A DNA stretch of 64,000 nucleotides from JADKIH01 sp031417395 (GTDB lineage: Bacteria; Bacteroidota; Bacteroidia; AKYH767-A; 2013-40CM-41-45). Shown in pieces: positions 54,055 to 63,635 of the stretch (positions within the stretch are counted from its first letter, which is position 1; every line of letters starts with the position of its first letter). The notes beneath the pieces were generated by a model. The model was not told the DNA's origin. It searched no databases and saw only the letters and a program-made list of their open reading frames with translations. The translations under genes were made by a program, and so were the position numbers. The stretch covers positions 15,566 to 79,565 of the forward strand of contig JANOVM010000055.1 in NCBI GenBank assembly GCA_031417395.1, read 5' to 3'.

Positions 54055-56934
54055 TCAACGTAAGTTTAACGGCTTCTTTGCTTTAAGGTTGCCGGCAGGA
54101 AAATCATTTGCCAGCTCTTTTTTAAGAAATTTTCCTGTAATACTTTCAGAATTTTGAATCATTTCATCAGGTGTTCCCTTGAAAACGATTGTTCCGCCTC
54201 TGAAACCACCCTCAGGACCCATATCGATAATGTAATCAGCCGCTTTGATTACATCCATATTATGTTCAATAATCAGTACAGAATTTCCTTTGTCAACAAG
54301 ACGATTAATTACATCCAGTAAAATCCTTACATCTTCAAAATGAAGTCCTGTTGTTGGCTCATCCAGTATGTAAAATGTATTTCCTGTATCGCGTTTGGAT
54401 AATTCCGTAGCAAGTTTTATTCGCTGCGCTTCCCCTCCGCTGAGTGTGGTACTTTGCTGGCCAAGCGTAATGTAACCTAATCCGACTTCTTTCAGTGTTT
54501 GAATTTTGTGAAGAATTTGAGGCAGATGCACAAAAAATTCAACTGCCTGTTCAATACTCATGTCGAGTATATCACTGATAGATTTTCCGCGGTAACGAAT
54601 TTCAAGCGTTTCCCTATTGTATCGTTTCCCTCTGCAAGTTTCGCATTGAACATAAACATCCGGTAAAAAATTCATTTCAATAACCCTCATGCCGCCTCCC
54701 TGACATGTTTCACAACGTCCTCCTTTTACATTAAAGGAAAATCTCCCCGGTGCATATCCGCGTATAGCTGCTTCAGGAAGTTGAGAAAACAGTGTTCTGA
54801 TATCAGTGAATACGCCTGTATAAGTAGCAGGATTGGAGCGCGGAGTTCGTCCTATGGGCGATTGATCTATTTCAATAACCTTGTCAATCAACTCAAGTCC
54901 TTTTATGGATTGATACGGCAGAGGTTTCTGCAAAGAATTATAAAAATGAGCATTGAGTATGGAATAAAGGGTTTCGTTGATTAACGACGATTTGCCGCTT
55001 CCCGAAACACCGGTGACACAAACGAGTTTGCCAAGTGGAATTTTTATGGAGACATTCTTTAAATTATGTCCCGTAGCTCCTTTCAGTTCCAGAAATTTTC
55101 CTGAACCGGTACGATACGTCTTGCGTGATTCGATCTTTCGTTTTCCATTCAGATAGTCTGTTGTAAGACTCTGCTGTTTCATAATTTCACGAGGCGTTCC
55201 CTGAGCTACTATCGTTCCACCACGAGTTCCTGCTCCCGGTCCGAGATCGATAATATAATCTGATGACAAAATGGTTTCTTTATCGTGCTCAACAACGATT
55301 ACAGTATTTCCGGCATCCCTTAATTCTTTTAGAGAATTAATCAGCCTGACATTGTCGCGCTGATGCAGACCAATGCTCGGTTCGTCGAGAATATACAACA
55401 CGCCTACGAGCTGAGAACCAATTTGTGTTGCCAGTCTGATACGCTGCGATTCTCCTCCACTTAAACTCTTCGAACTCCTGTTCAGTGTAAGGTAATCGAG
55501 TCCTACGTCGAGTAAAAATTTTATTCTTTTTTTAATTTCTTTAATTACTTCCTGACCAATCTTCAGTTGTTTCTGACTTAATTTTTTTTCAACTGTTTCA
55601 AACCAATAAGCAAGCTGGATAATGTCGAGGCCGGCCAGTTCGGCAATATTTTTATCGTGTATCAGAAAATAAAGTGATTCTTTTTTAAGCCTTGCGCCTT
55701 TGCATTCAGGGCAGGAAACAGGCTGCATGAAACTTTGTATCCATCGGCGCATAGAAGGCGAGGCTTGATCGTTATCCTGATTAATAATGAAGTTAATAAT
55801 TCCTTCAAACGTTACCGGCTGATGATAGCCTCCTCCGGATCCGGAATCCATGGTTACATTAAGCACATCGTCGGAACCGTATAGAATAACATTCAGAGAT
55901 TCTTCCGGAATTTCTTTAATGGGTGTGCTTAGGGTAAAATCATATTTTCTTCCAAGAGCAAAAAGCTGCTTGAAAATCCAATTATCTTTTTGCGGTCCGA
56001 GTGGTATTATTCCGCCTGATTTTATGTTTTTACCGGGATCAGGAATAATACTTTTCATGTCTATTTCTGAAACAGTTCCTAAGCCATTGCAATGTTTACA
56101 GGCTCCGTAAGGAGAGTTAAAAGAAAAAGTATTTGGCTGGGGTTCATCATACGATATTCCTGACGTCGGGCACATGAGGTGGCGACTGTAATAATTTTCT
56201 TTTTCTTTTCCGTGTTCAAGTATCAGTATCGTTCCCTTTCCGAGTTTCATTGCCAGAGCCAATGACTCAGCAAGTCGCTGCCTTACATCGCCTGAAATTT
56301 CAATCCGGTCAATTAAAAGCTCTATGTCATGTGTTTTATAACGGTCGAGCTGCATTCCTTTTTTTAATTCGACCAGATGTCCGTCATTTCTTACTTTTAA
56401 ATAACCCTGCTGCATGAGCTGCTCAAACAATTCCCTGTAATGTCCTTTTCTTGCTTTTACAATAGGAGCATAAAGCAGGATTTTTTTTCCGTCAAATTTT
56501 TTAAAGATGAGGTCGATGATTTGATCGTCGCTAAGCTTAATCATTTTTTCTCCGGTTACGTAGGAGACAGCTTCAGAAGCTCTGGCAAAAAGAAGACGCA
56601 GAAAATCATAAATCTCAGTAATAGTTCCGACAGTTGAGCGTGGATTGAGATTGGTTGTTTTTTGTTCAATAGAGATTACAGGCGATAATCCATTGATCTT
56701 ATCAACATCAGGACGTTCCAGATTGCCGAGGAACTGCCGTGCATAAGCAGAAAAACTTTCCAGATACCTTCTCTGTCCTTCAGCATAAATGGTGTCAAAA
56801 GCAAGGGATGATTTCCCGCTTCCGCTAAGTCCGGTAATAACAATCAATTGGTTGCGTGGAAAAGAGAGATCAATATTTTTCAAATTATGAACCCTGGCAC
56901 CAAATACTTCCAATAAATCTTTTTCTTCCGTCAT
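54055..56934 (-). CDS. uvrA: Excinuclease ABC subunit A
   Basis: 959 residues from the ATG at 56934 (MTEEKDLLEVFGARVHNLKN). The frame extends to 56991, but the extra 19 residues are hydrophobic and foreign to the family. UvrA finds helix-distorting DNA lesions and loads UvrB. Two ABC modules are visible. Walker A is GLSGSGKSSLAFDT and GVSGSGKSSLINET; signatures are SLSGGESQRIRLA and TLSGGEAQRIKLA; Walker B is VLYILDEPSIGLH and FYILDEPTTGLH. Zinc sites are present: CKHCNGLG, CPECKGARL, and CETCQGGG with CETCRGKRY. Insertion and UvrB-binding domains look intact. Confidence 0.95.
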   Translation of the reverse strand: MTEEKDLLEVFGARVHNLKNIDLSFPRNQLIVITGLSGSGKSSLAFDTIYAEGQRRYLESFSAYARQFLGNLERPDVDKINGLSPVISIEQKTTNLNPRSTVGTITEIYDFLRLLFARASEAVSYVTGEKMIKLSDDQIIDLIFKKFDGKKILLYAPIVKARKGHYRELFEQLMQQGYLKVRNDGHLVELKKGMQLDRYKTHDIELLIDRIEISGDVRQRLAESLALAMKLGKGTILILEHGKEKENYYSRHLMCPTSGISYDEPQPNTFSFNSPYGACKHCNGLGTVSEIDMKSIIPDPGKNIKSGGIIPLGPQKDNWIFKQLFALGRKYDFTLSTPIKEIPEESLNVILYGSDDVLNVTMDSGSGGGYHQPVTFEGIINFIINQDNDQASPSMRRWIQSFMQPVSCPECKGARLKKESLYFLIHDKNIAELAGLDIIQLAYWFETVEKKLSQKQLKIGQEVIKEIKKRIKFLLDVGLDYLTLNRSSKSLSGGESQRIRLATQIGSQLVGVLYILDEPSIGLHQRDNVRLINSLKELRDAGNTVIVVEHDKETILSSDYIIDLGPGAGTRGGTIVAQGTPREIMKQQSLTTDYLNGKRKIESRKTYRTGSGKFLELKGATGHNLKNVSIKIPLGKLVCVTGVSGSGKSSLINETLYSILNAHFYNSLQKPLPYQSIKGLELIDKVIEIDQSPIGRTPRSNPATYTGVFTDIRTLFSQLPEAAIRGYAPGRFSFNVKGGRCETCQGGGMRVIEMNFLPDVYVQCETCRGKRYNRETLEIRYRGKSISDILDMSIEQAVEFFVHLPQILHKIQTLKEVGLGYITLGQQSTTLSGGEAQRIKLATELSKRDTGNTFYILDEPTTGLHFEDVRILLDVINRLVDKGNSVLIIEHNMDVIKAADYIIDMGPEGGFRGGTIVFKGTPDEMIQNSESITGKFLKKELANDFPAGNLKAKKPLNLR

Positions 56935-57100
56935 TAAAAGCCGTAATAATCTGTTACACAAAAAAACAGCCTGCAAAAGTACGGAAAACAAGGCATAAAA
57001 ATCACTCCGTCTAACGTCAATTTACAGAAAGGTTGATATAATGATAAATATTTTTACAGTCTGTTCGTTTCCATGGGATAATCTTTATTTCTTTGCAGCA

Positions 57101-58153
57101 ATGAAAATTTTACGTATTTCTATTCTAGTGTCCTTGCTTTCATCAAATGTATCAGCACAAGATGGTGGTTCAGGTGTTTACTCCTTTCTTGATATTCCCG
57201 CTTCTGCTCGCGTAGCAGCTTTGGGAGGAACTTTAATAACCGTAAAGGACAATGACCTTAATACTGCTTTGCAGGCTTCGTCATTACTCAATCCTTCCAT
57301 GAATAATTCGCTCTCATTAAGCGGAGTTTCTTATGTTGATGGTATTAAATTCGGCGATGCTGGGTATGTTAAAGACTTTGGTAAGTATGGTACGTATATG
57401 GCGTCCATGCATTATGCGGCTTATGGACAATTTCTGGAAACGGATGAATTTGGAAATGTTAATGGTTCATTCAGAGCTTCTGATTATGCTCTTTCTATCG
57501 GCGGTGGTTATTCCTATAATCGCTTTTTTTCTTTTGGTGCAACACTGAAAACGATTTACAGTGATTATTATGTTTACAATGCTTTTGGATTGGCTATGGA
57601 TTTATCTGCAACTTATCATGATACATTACATAATCTGACAGCCACTTTTGTTTTCCGGAATGCTGGTGTGCAACTAAAGAATTATGTAAAAAATAATTCA
57701 GAACCTCTCCAAACTGAAGCTCTCTTTGGGATTTCCAAAAAACTCACACATACACCGCTTCGTTTCAGTTTAACATACAGGCATCTTGAAAAATTCGACC
57801 TCTCTTATTATGACCCTTATAATCTGGGCGACGTAGATCCACTTACCGGAGAACAGCAAATTAAAGAGATAAAATTCTTCAACAAATTATCCAGACATTT
57901 CATTATTGGAACGGAAATATTACTCTCAAAGAATTTTCACCTTCGGGGTGCTTATAATTTTCAAAGAAGAAAAGAACTTGGGGTTGAAACGCGCGGCGGC
58001 ACTGTTGGATTTTCAATGGGTGTTGGCTTAAAAATAAGCAAATTTATAATCAGCTATGGAAGGGGCAATTACCACCTTGCCGGCGGAGCCAATCATTTTT
58101 CAATAACGACTAATCTTTCTGAATTCTCTCATAAAGAGAAAGCTAAGGACTAG
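57101..58153 (+). CDS. porQ: Type IX secretion system protein PorQ
   Basis: 350 residues from the ATG at 57101 (MKILRISILVSLLSSNVSAQ, a good signal peptide); the frame extends to 57041 without a better start. The body opens GGSGVYSFLDIPASARVAALGG, the PorQ signature, with beta-barrel strands after it (YGTYMASMHYAAYGQF, ALSIGGGYSYNRFFSFGATL, HFIIGTEILLSKNFHLRGAYNF). PorQ is an outer-membrane protein of the T9SS attachment complex with PorU, PorV and PorZ in Porphyromonas. It is followed by cmk and ispH in the same order as in many Bacteroidota. It supports an active T9SS in this organism. Confidence 0.85.
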   Translation: MKILRISILVSLLSSNVSAQDGGSGVYSFLDIPASARVAALGGTLITVKDNDLNTALQASSLLNPSMNNSLSLSGVSYVDGIKFGDAGYVKDFGKYGTYMASMHYAAYGQFLETDEFGNVNGSFRASDYALSIGGGYSYNRFFSFGATLKTIYSDYYVYNAFGLAMDLSATYHDTLHNLTATFVFRNAGVQLKNYVKNNSEPLQTEALFGISKKLTHTPLRFSLTYRHLEKFDLSYYDPYNLGDVDPLTGEQQIKEIKFFNKLSRHFIIGTEILLSKNFHLRGAYNFQRRKELGVETRGGTVGFSMGVGLKISKFIISYGRGNYHLAGGANHFSITTNLSEFSHKEKAKD

Positions 58154-58205
58154 GGGGGGATTCTCAAATTTTTTAATTCCCAAATTGATTCCTTTCTTTG
58201 TCCTG

Positions 58206-58934
58206 ATGCCAGCCTCCAACTCTTCCGGAAAAATCATTATTGCCATCGACGGTTATTCTTCCTGCGGTAAGAGTACTATAGCAAAAGCAATAGCTAAAAA
58301 CCTGAATTACATATATATAGATTCAGGTGCTATGTATCGTGCAATAACCTATTTTGTTCAGCAGCACGGTATTTCCCTTTCAGAATTACAGGGAATGAAG
58401 CCGGAAGAAATTATTAAAATGATGGCTCATGTTCAAATCAGTTTCAAGGTCAATCCTGAAAATGGTTTTTCTGAAATTTTTCTGAATGGAGTTAATGTGG
58501 AAAGGAAAATCCGTGAACTAAAGGTTTCTGACTGGGTCAGTCCGGTCAGTGCAATACCTGCTATTCGCAAGTTAATGGTTTTGCAGCAACAATCTTATGG
58601 AAAGGACAAAGGTCTGGTAATGGATGGAAGAGATATTGGAACCACCGTTTTTCCTAATGCAGAACTTAAGATTTTCATGATTGCTAATAAAGAAATCAGA
58701 GCCAAGCGTCGTTTTGATGAAATGAATAGTAAAGGTTTTATGGTTTCCATGGATGAAGTTTTAAAGAACAATGAAGAACGCGACCTGACCGATACGACTC
58801 GTAAAGAAAGTCCTCTTCGAAAGGCTCAGGATGCCATTGTTCTGGATAATTCTTCTTTGAATGAAAAGGAGCAATTGGAATTCGCAATGGGACTGGTTGA
58901 AAAAGCATTGGCCACGCAGAATGTTCAGCATTAA
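58206..58934 (+). CDS. cmk: Cytidylate kinase
   Basis: 242 residues from the ATG at 58206 (MPASNSSGKIIIAIDGYSSCG); a TTG at 58185 is an alternative. It phosphorylates CMP and dCMP with ATP. P-loop GYSSCGKSTIAK, substrate motif YIDSGAMYRAITYF, VMDGRDIGTTVFPNA with the CMP-binding Arg-Asp pair, and the lid RAKRRFDEM ... RDLTDTTRKESPL are all intact. Length is normal. It lies 52 bases after porQ and 59 bases before ispH. Confidence 0.95.
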   Translation: MPASNSSGKIIIAIDGYSSCGKSTIAKAIAKNLNYIYIDSGAMYRAITYFVQQHGISLSELQGMKPEEIIKMMAHVQISFKVNPENGFSEIFLNGVNVERKIRELKVSDWVSPVSAIPAIRKLMVLQQQSYGKDKGLVMDGRDIGTTVFPNAELKIFMIANKEIRAKRRFDEMNSKGFMVSMDEVLKNNEERDLTDTTRKESPLRKAQDAIVLDNSSLNEKEQLEFAMGLVEKALATQNVQH

Positions 58935-58981
58935 TGTATTTTCCTTAACCTTTAAGTCATCCTAATTGTCGTTTCTCTTCT

Positions 58982-58989
58982 TATCTTTG
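58982..58989 (+). promoter_or_regulatory. Candidate -7 promoter element of ispH, near-leaderless
   Basis: TATCTTTG matches TAnnTTTG and ends 4 bases before the ispH ATG, so transcripts would begin at or next to the start codon. No good -33 element at the usual spacing (nearest TTG at 58966-58968, 13 bases). Confidence 0.4.
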
Positions 58990-58993
58990 CATT

Positions 58994-59884
58994 ATGAAAG
59001 TCGAAATTGATCCCTTTTCCGGTTTTTGTTTTGGAGTTGTTTATGCCATTGAAAAGGCAGAGGAAGAGTTAGGTGTTAGCGGTCATTTGTATTGTTTGGG
59101 CGACATCGTTCATAACAGTAAAGAAGTAGAAAGGTTACGGCTTAAAGGACTTGAAGTAATCGATCATGAAAGACTTAAAAATCTTAAAGATTGCAAAGTA
59201 CTTATTCGTGCACATGGTGAACCCCCTGAAACATATTCAATCGCTTTGAAAAACAATATTGAACTTATTGATGCTTCTTGTCCTGTAGTTTTAAAACTTC
59301 AAAATCGTGTAAGGACAAGTTTTCAAAAGGTGGAAGATGAAGACGGACAATTGATAATTTATGGCGAACCGGGACATGCAGAAGTGAATGGATTGATGGG
59401 TCAAACAAAGGGAAAAGCTATCATTATTAAAAATGAAGATGATCTGGGTAAAATTGATTTTAATAAACCATTATATCTTTTTTCTCAGACAACAAAAAGT
59501 ACTGCCGGTTTTGCAAAAATCAAGAAACTAATTGAAGACAAAGTATATAAATCAATGGAAGAGGAGGTAACCGATGAATTCCTGGTTACCAATGATACTA
59601 TATGCAGACAAGTTTCAAACAGAGAGCCCCATTTAAACAAGTTTTCAGCAAGCCACGATGTAATTCTTTTTGTTAGCGGAAAGAAAAGTTCAAACGGTAA
59701 AGCCCTCTTCGATGTATGTAAATCGGTAAACCCAAATTCTTACTTTATTGAAGATGTTGAAGAAATTGATGAGAATTGGTTTAAAAATTTCGAATCAATT
59801 GGAGTTTGCGGAGCCACTTCCACACCTCTTTGGTTGATGCAAAAGGTTGCCCAAAAAGTAGAAAAAACTGGAATTATAGAGTGA
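58994..59884 (+). CDS. ispH: 4-hydroxy-3-methylbut-2-enyl diphosphate reductase
   Basis: 296 residues. Last step of the non-mevalonate isoprenoid pathway, reducing HMBPP to IPP and DMAPP with a [4Fe-4S] cluster. The three cluster cysteines are present: Cys12 (SGFCFGVVYAIE), Cys96 (DASCPVV) and Cys204 (NDTICRQVSNR). Other family marks: GDIVHNSKEVERL, IRAHGEPPE, GEPGHAEVNGLMGQ, FSQTT and GVCGATSTPLWLM. Length is normal and the start fits. Its presence indicates that the organism uses the MEP pathway. Confidence 0.96.
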   Translation: MKVEIDPFSGFCFGVVYAIEKAEEELGVSGHLYCLGDIVHNSKEVERLRLKGLEVIDHERLKNLKDCKVLIRAHGEPPETYSIALKNNIELIDASCPVVLKLQNRVRTSFQKVEDEDGQLIIYGEPGHAEVNGLMGQTKGKAIIIKNEDDLGKIDFNKPLYLFSQTTKSTAGFAKIKKLIEDKVYKSMEEEVTDEFLVTNDTICRQVSNREPHLNKFSASHDVILFVSGKKSSNGKALFDVCKSVNPNSYFIEDVEEIDENWFKNFESIGVCGATSTPLWLMQKVAQKVEKTGIIE

Positions 59885-59945
59885 CATTTTAATTGCAATT
59901 ATTTAGCTTTTTGTTTTGCTTAATACTATTGAAAAGTGATAGTAA

Positions 59946-60422
59946 ATGAAATATAAATTGAAATATAAATTTTCATTACTCTTTCACATTGGAATTTTGG
60001 CTTTTACAAACTCCTTTGCTCAAATCCATAGCAGTTACGAAAGTCACAAAATGGGACCTGCTTTTCAGGTCGACTTTTCAGATTTGACTAAGGGAGGAGA
60101 TATTCTAGGTTGGGCTCATAAAGAAACATCAATCCTTAATCACTTAACTGATTCATTACAACTTACATCATCGGAATTGAACGAAAATTATCATGTTATA
60201 AGTTTCCGTTTAACTATTAAATACAATGGCCGGGTAATAAAATCATTCGTAAATAATTTCAACAATAGATTAACTACTGAAATGCAAATCGAAGTTGTGA
60301 AATTTCATCCTGCTTATTACATAATAATAGACGAAATCAAAGTCGTGCCAAACAAAAAAGATATTGACCCTGATCATCCAATCCGGGACATTCGAGACAT
60401 ATTGAAATTTACGTTGAAGTAG
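59946..60422 (+). CDS. Small exported protein of unknown function
   Basis: 158 residues. A signal peptide MKYKLKYKFSLLFHIGILAF ending NSFAQ is followed by a mature part of about 130 residues with alternating strands (ISFRLTIKYNGRVIKSFVN, EVVKFHPAYYIIIDEIKVVP) and an acidic-basic tail (DIDPDHPIRDIRDIL). No known domain or catalytic motif is recognised. Base composition is AT-rich like the neighbours. It lies 61 bases after ispH and before the long gap upstream of rpsA. Could be periplasmic or a lineage-specific secreted protein. Confidence 0.6.
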   Translation: MKYKLKYKFSLLFHIGILAFTNSFAQIHSSYESHKMGPAFQVDFSDLTKGGDILGWAHKETSILNHLTDSLQLTSSELNENYHVISFRLTIKYNGRVIKSFVNNFNNRLTTEMQIEVVKFHPAYYIIIDEIKVVPNKKDIDPDHPIRDIRDILKFTLK

Positions 60423-60774
60423 TTTAATCGTTGAAGCGTTTTCTACCCATTTCTAAAAGATTAAATGAATTTTTTTTTTGAAGGGCTGCAAAATTCAGTA
60501 ACTTGGATGAAAGTAATAAACGGACCAACCATAAAAAAAATTACACCACTGGAAAAGGCATGTTAGAGAGTTTGTTTGTTGCATTTTTTTTGCGGGAAGC
60601 CATTCTTTTTATCCCTTCAAAAAACAACTTCTTTAATCCCGAAGACGTTTTAACTCCATTTTCCGTAGTGTGTGAGTTTGGAGAATAATGAAAGGATTAT
60701 ATTCAGTAGAAATTAGTACTTGAAACTAGTTCTAAATATTTTGAATAAATGTACTATCCTTTTAAAATGGACAT

Positions 60775-60795
60775 ATTTTACCCCGGGGGTAAAAT
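60775..60795. repeat. Perfect 21-base palindrome
   Basis: ATTTTACCCC (60775-60784), central G, GGGGTAAAAT (60786-60795). GC-rich centre in AT-rich surroundings, no T-run beyond the arms, not next to any supported gene. It might be an operator left behind by a lost gene or part of a repeat family. Confidence 0.7.
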
Positions 60796-61190
60796 TCAAA
60801 AATCGAAGAACCTTTGATTTACCCACTTAGAATTATTACTATAAAAAGTCAATTGATGTAATAAATTTGGCTAACGCCATGCAAAAGACCCCTGGATTTC
60901 CCCTTTTGCAAGACTATCCACCAGCCGGCAGACAGCACGAATAAATACACTAATGACTTTTTTTTCAAAGAAGATTCCAACTGCATATATGTCGGATATT
61001 TTATTGAAGTCGGAGCCTTTTGACCATTGTCAAACTCACACTATACCCTTTTTACAGTCCCTAGTTTAAAATTTCGCCCCTTTTTTCGCATCTTTTTACC
61101 ACTTTTCCCTTTTTTATTACCTCCTTAATTTTCCACCCTTTCTCATTAAAAAGTTTCTCATTTCCTCTTTTTCCGTTTGAATTTTTTTGA

Positions 61191-61198
61191 TACATTTG
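61191..61198 (+). promoter_or_regulatory. Candidate -7 promoter element of rpsA
   Basis: TACATTTG matches TAnnTTTG exactly, 51 bases before the rpsA ATG. A TTTG at 61176-61179 is too close (11 bases) to be a standard -33 element. Confidence 0.5.
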
Positions 61199-61249
61199 CA
61201 TCCCTTTAAGCGAAAAAACCAATTTATATAATAAAACATTAAAAACTAA

Positions 61250-63088
61250 ATGATTACAGAAGAAATCACCAACCCTGCTGCCCCCGAGTATAAGCCGGAA
61301 GCTTTTAACTGGGATTCTGCCGGAAAAGGCTGGAATGACTATTCCACCGAGGAGCGTACTAAAATGGAAAAGTTGTACGACGACACCTTAAATGCAGTGG
61401 TTGAGCATGATATAGTGGATGGCACCATTGTCACTATTTCAAGTAAAGATGTTTTAATAAACATCGGATTTAAATCAGACGGTTTGGTTCCATTAACGGA
61501 ATTCCGCCACATGCCTGATTTAAAAATTGGTGATAAGGTAGAAGTTTACGTTGAAACGCAGGAAGATAAAAATGGTCAGCTAATACTTTCTCACAAAAAA
61601 GCTCGTGCTTTAAAATCGTGGGATCGTGTAAATGCATCGCTTGAAGGAGATGAAATTATTCAGGGCTTTGTTAAGTGTCGTACTAAAGGCGGACTTATCG
61701 TTGATGTTTTTGGAATTGAAGCTTTCCTCCCGGGATCTCAAATTGATGTAAAACCAATTCGCGATTACGATCAATTCGTTGGAAAGACGATGGAATTTAA
61801 AGTCGTTAAAATTAACAATGAATTTAAGAACGTAGTTGTATCGCATAAAGTGTTGATCGAAGAAGAACTTGAGCAGCAAAAAGCAGAGATCATGAAGAAA
61901 CTGGAAAAAGGCCAGGTTCTCGAAGGTTCTGTTAAAAATATTACTTCGTATGGAGTGTTTATGGATCTCGGTGGTGTAGACGGACTTTTACATATTACCG
62001 ATATTTCCTGGGGCCGTATCTCTCATCCTGAAGAAGTTCTTAAACTTGATCAAAAAGTTAATGTTGTTATCCTTGATTTCGATGATGAGAAAAAACGTAT
62101 CGCTCTTGGATTAAAACAATTGACACCGCATCCATGGTCTCAGCTTGATGAGAACCTCAAAGTTGGTGATAAAGTAAAAGGAAAAGTTGTTGTTATTGCT
62201 GATTATGGTGCTTTCATTGAAATTGCCCCGGGCGTTGAAGGTTTGGTACACGTTTCTGAAATGTCATGGTCACAGCACTTACGCAGTCCACATGAATTTT
62301 TGAAAGTTGGAGATGAAATCGAAGCTATCGTTTTAACACTTGATCGCGATGAGCGCAAAATGTCTCTTGGCTTAAAGCAGCTTCGTCCTGATCCATGGAT
62401 CGATGTAGCTGTTAAATATCCTGTTGGCTCTAAGCATCAGGCTGTCGTTAAAAACTTCCAGAATTTCGGAGTTTTTGTTGAACTCGAAGAAGGTATTGAT
62501 GGACTGGTTCACATTTCTGATCTTTCCTGGAATAAAAAAGTAAAACATCCATCAGAATTTACCAAGATCGCTGAGAAAATGGAAGTTGTGGTTTTAGAAG
62601 TTGACGCTGAAAATCGCCGTTTAAGTCTTGGACATAAGCAATTAGAGGAGAATCCTTGGGATGTATTCGAAACGATCTATACGCTCGATTCATTACACGA
62701 AGGAACTGTTCTTAAAGCCGGTGATAAAGGCGCTACAATAGCATTAGCTTATGGTGTAGAAGGTTTCTGCCCTAACAAACATCTTGTTAAGGACGATGGC
62801 AAAACATCTTTAAAGGCTGATGAAAAAGCAATGTTTAAAGTAATTGAATTCAGCAAAGATCAACGCAAGATTGTTGTTTCTCACAGCAAAATACATGAGG
62901 AGCAAGCTTCACATGCAAGAGTTAGCGAAGGACAAGCAAAAGACAGAGATCGCGAAGATGGCGCTAAAGCAGTGAAAAAAGTTAAAGATAACGTCGAGAA
63001 AACTACATTAGGAGATATCGGCTTTCTCAGCAACCTTAAAACTGAAATGGAAGCCGCTGAAAAGAAAAAGGACAGCGAAAACGAATAA
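61250..63088 (+). CDS. rpsA: 30S ribosomal protein S1
   Basis: 612 residues. S1 binds mRNA and brings it to the 30S subunit. About 45 N-terminal residues (AAPEYKPEAFNWDSAGKGW) precede six S1/OB domains. The canonical ones read GSVKNITSYGVFMDLGGVDGLLHITD, GKVVVIADYGAFIEIAPGVEGLVHVSE and AVVKNFQNFGVFVELEEGIDGLVHISD. Domains 1-2 and 6 are more divergent. The C-terminal tail (about 565-612) is highly charged (KDREDGAKAVKKVKDN). In Bacteroidota, where Shine-Dalgarno pairing is weak, S1 is thought to be especially important for initiation. A terminator follows. Confidence 0.96.
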   Translation: MITEEITNPAAPEYKPEAFNWDSAGKGWNDYSTEERTKMEKLYDDTLNAVVEHDIVDGTIVTISSKDVLINIGFKSDGLVPLTEFRHMPDLKIGDKVEVYVETQEDKNGQLILSHKKARALKSWDRVNASLEGDEIIQGFVKCRTKGGLIVDVFGIEAFLPGSQIDVKPIRDYDQFVGKTMEFKVVKINNEFKNVVVSHKVLIEEELEQQKAEIMKKLEKGQVLEGSVKNITSYGVFMDLGGVDGLLHITDISWGRISHPEEVLKLDQKVNVVILDFDDEKKRIALGLKQLTPHPWSQLDENLKVGDKVKGKVVVIADYGAFIEIAPGVEGLVHVSEMSWSQHLRSPHEFLKVGDEIEAIVLTLDRDERKMSLGLKQLRPDPWIDVAVKYPVGSKHQAVVKNFQNFGVFVELEEGIDGLVHISDLSWNKKVKHPSEFTKIAEKMEVVVLEVDAENRRLSLGHKQLEENPWDVFETIYTLDSLHEGTVLKAGDKGATIALAYGVEGFCPNKHLVKDDGKTSLKADEKAMFKVIEFSKDQRKIVVSHSKIHEEQASHARVSEGQAKDRDREDGAKAVKKVKDNVEKTTLGDIGFLSNLKTEMEAAEKKKDSENE

Positions 63089-63121
63089 GTAATAATTCGC
63101 TCTACAATATATTTTTTTTTT

Positions 63122-63151
63122 ACTCCGTCCGAAAGGGCGGAGTTTTTTTTT
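63122..63151 (+). terminator. Terminator of rpsA
   Basis: ACTCCGTCC (63122-63130) pairs with GGGCGGAGT (63135-63143, one G-T wobble) around a GAAA tetraloop, followed by a T-run. Confidence 0.9.
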
Positions 63152-63166
63152 ACTTTTATTATTAAT

Positions 63167-63628
63167 ATGGATAAAAATAAACTTGATTTTGTTTTAATTG
63201 AATTTCCTGCAAAACTTAAAGCCTTAGATCCTCAAACAAAAGGTCTGTGGGGAAAGATGAATGTGCAGCAGATGATTGAGCACATGATTGATTCGGTAAA
63301 GGAAGCCAATGGAAAAATTCCCCGGACAATTGTTACTGCACCTGAGCGCTTACAGGCAACGAAGGATTTTTTAATGAGTGAAAAGGAATTCAAGCCGAAT
63401 ACAAAAAATGTACTTATGGGCGAAGAGCCCCTTCCGGTGCGACATGTAAAAATATCAGATGCCATTGCTGAGCTTGAAAGTGAAATAAAGGATTTTGAAA
63501 AACATTTCGCTTCTTTTCCCGATGCAAGAATTACCAATGCTTTTTTCGGTGACTTGAACTATGAAGAATGGGTGCAGTTGTTACACAAACATTCTATGCA
63601 TCATCTAAAACAGTTTGGTGGGGAATAG
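63167..63628 (+). CDS. DUF1569 / DinB-like four-helix protein
   Basis: 153 residues. Helical, with WGKMNVQQMIEHMIDSVKEAN near the start and a C-terminal HKHSMHHLKQFGG. Spaced His residues (the IEHM His and those of HKHSMHHL) match the metal-binding pattern of the DinB/YfiT superfamily, to which DUF1569 belongs. Cytoplasmic, no signal peptide. Members are metal-dependent transferases or detoxification proteins, but the reaction of this branch is not known. The start ATG follows the rpsA terminator by 15 bases, with little room for a separate promoter apart from read-through. Confidence 0.8.
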   Translation: MDKNKLDFVLIEFPAKLKALDPQTKGLWGKMNVQQMIEHMIDSVKEANGKIPRTIVTAPERLQATKDFLMSEKEFKPNTKNVLMGEEPLPVRHVKISDAIAELESEIKDFEKHFASFPDARITNAFFGDLNYEEWVQLLHKHSMHHLKQFGGE

Positions 63629-63635
63629 CTGACTC

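Larger units (their letters stand above)
60423..61249. other. 827-base intergenic region upstream of rpsA
   Basis: No gene that I can support. It contains a TTG-started 61-codon frame (60503-60688) without protein-like signals, a perfect 21-base palindrome (60775-60795), and a hairpin TGCAAAAG (60880-60887) / CTTTTGCA (60903-60910). A strongly pyrimidine-rich tract runs from about 61035 to 61180, just before the rpsA promoter-like box. It could hide a small RNA or a decayed gene. Confidence 0.6.

Noticed and set aside
60503..60688. 61-codon plus-strand frame in the rpsA upstream gap
   Set aside because: TTG start, no recognisable domain, no flanking structure, and no operon neighbour; too weak to call.
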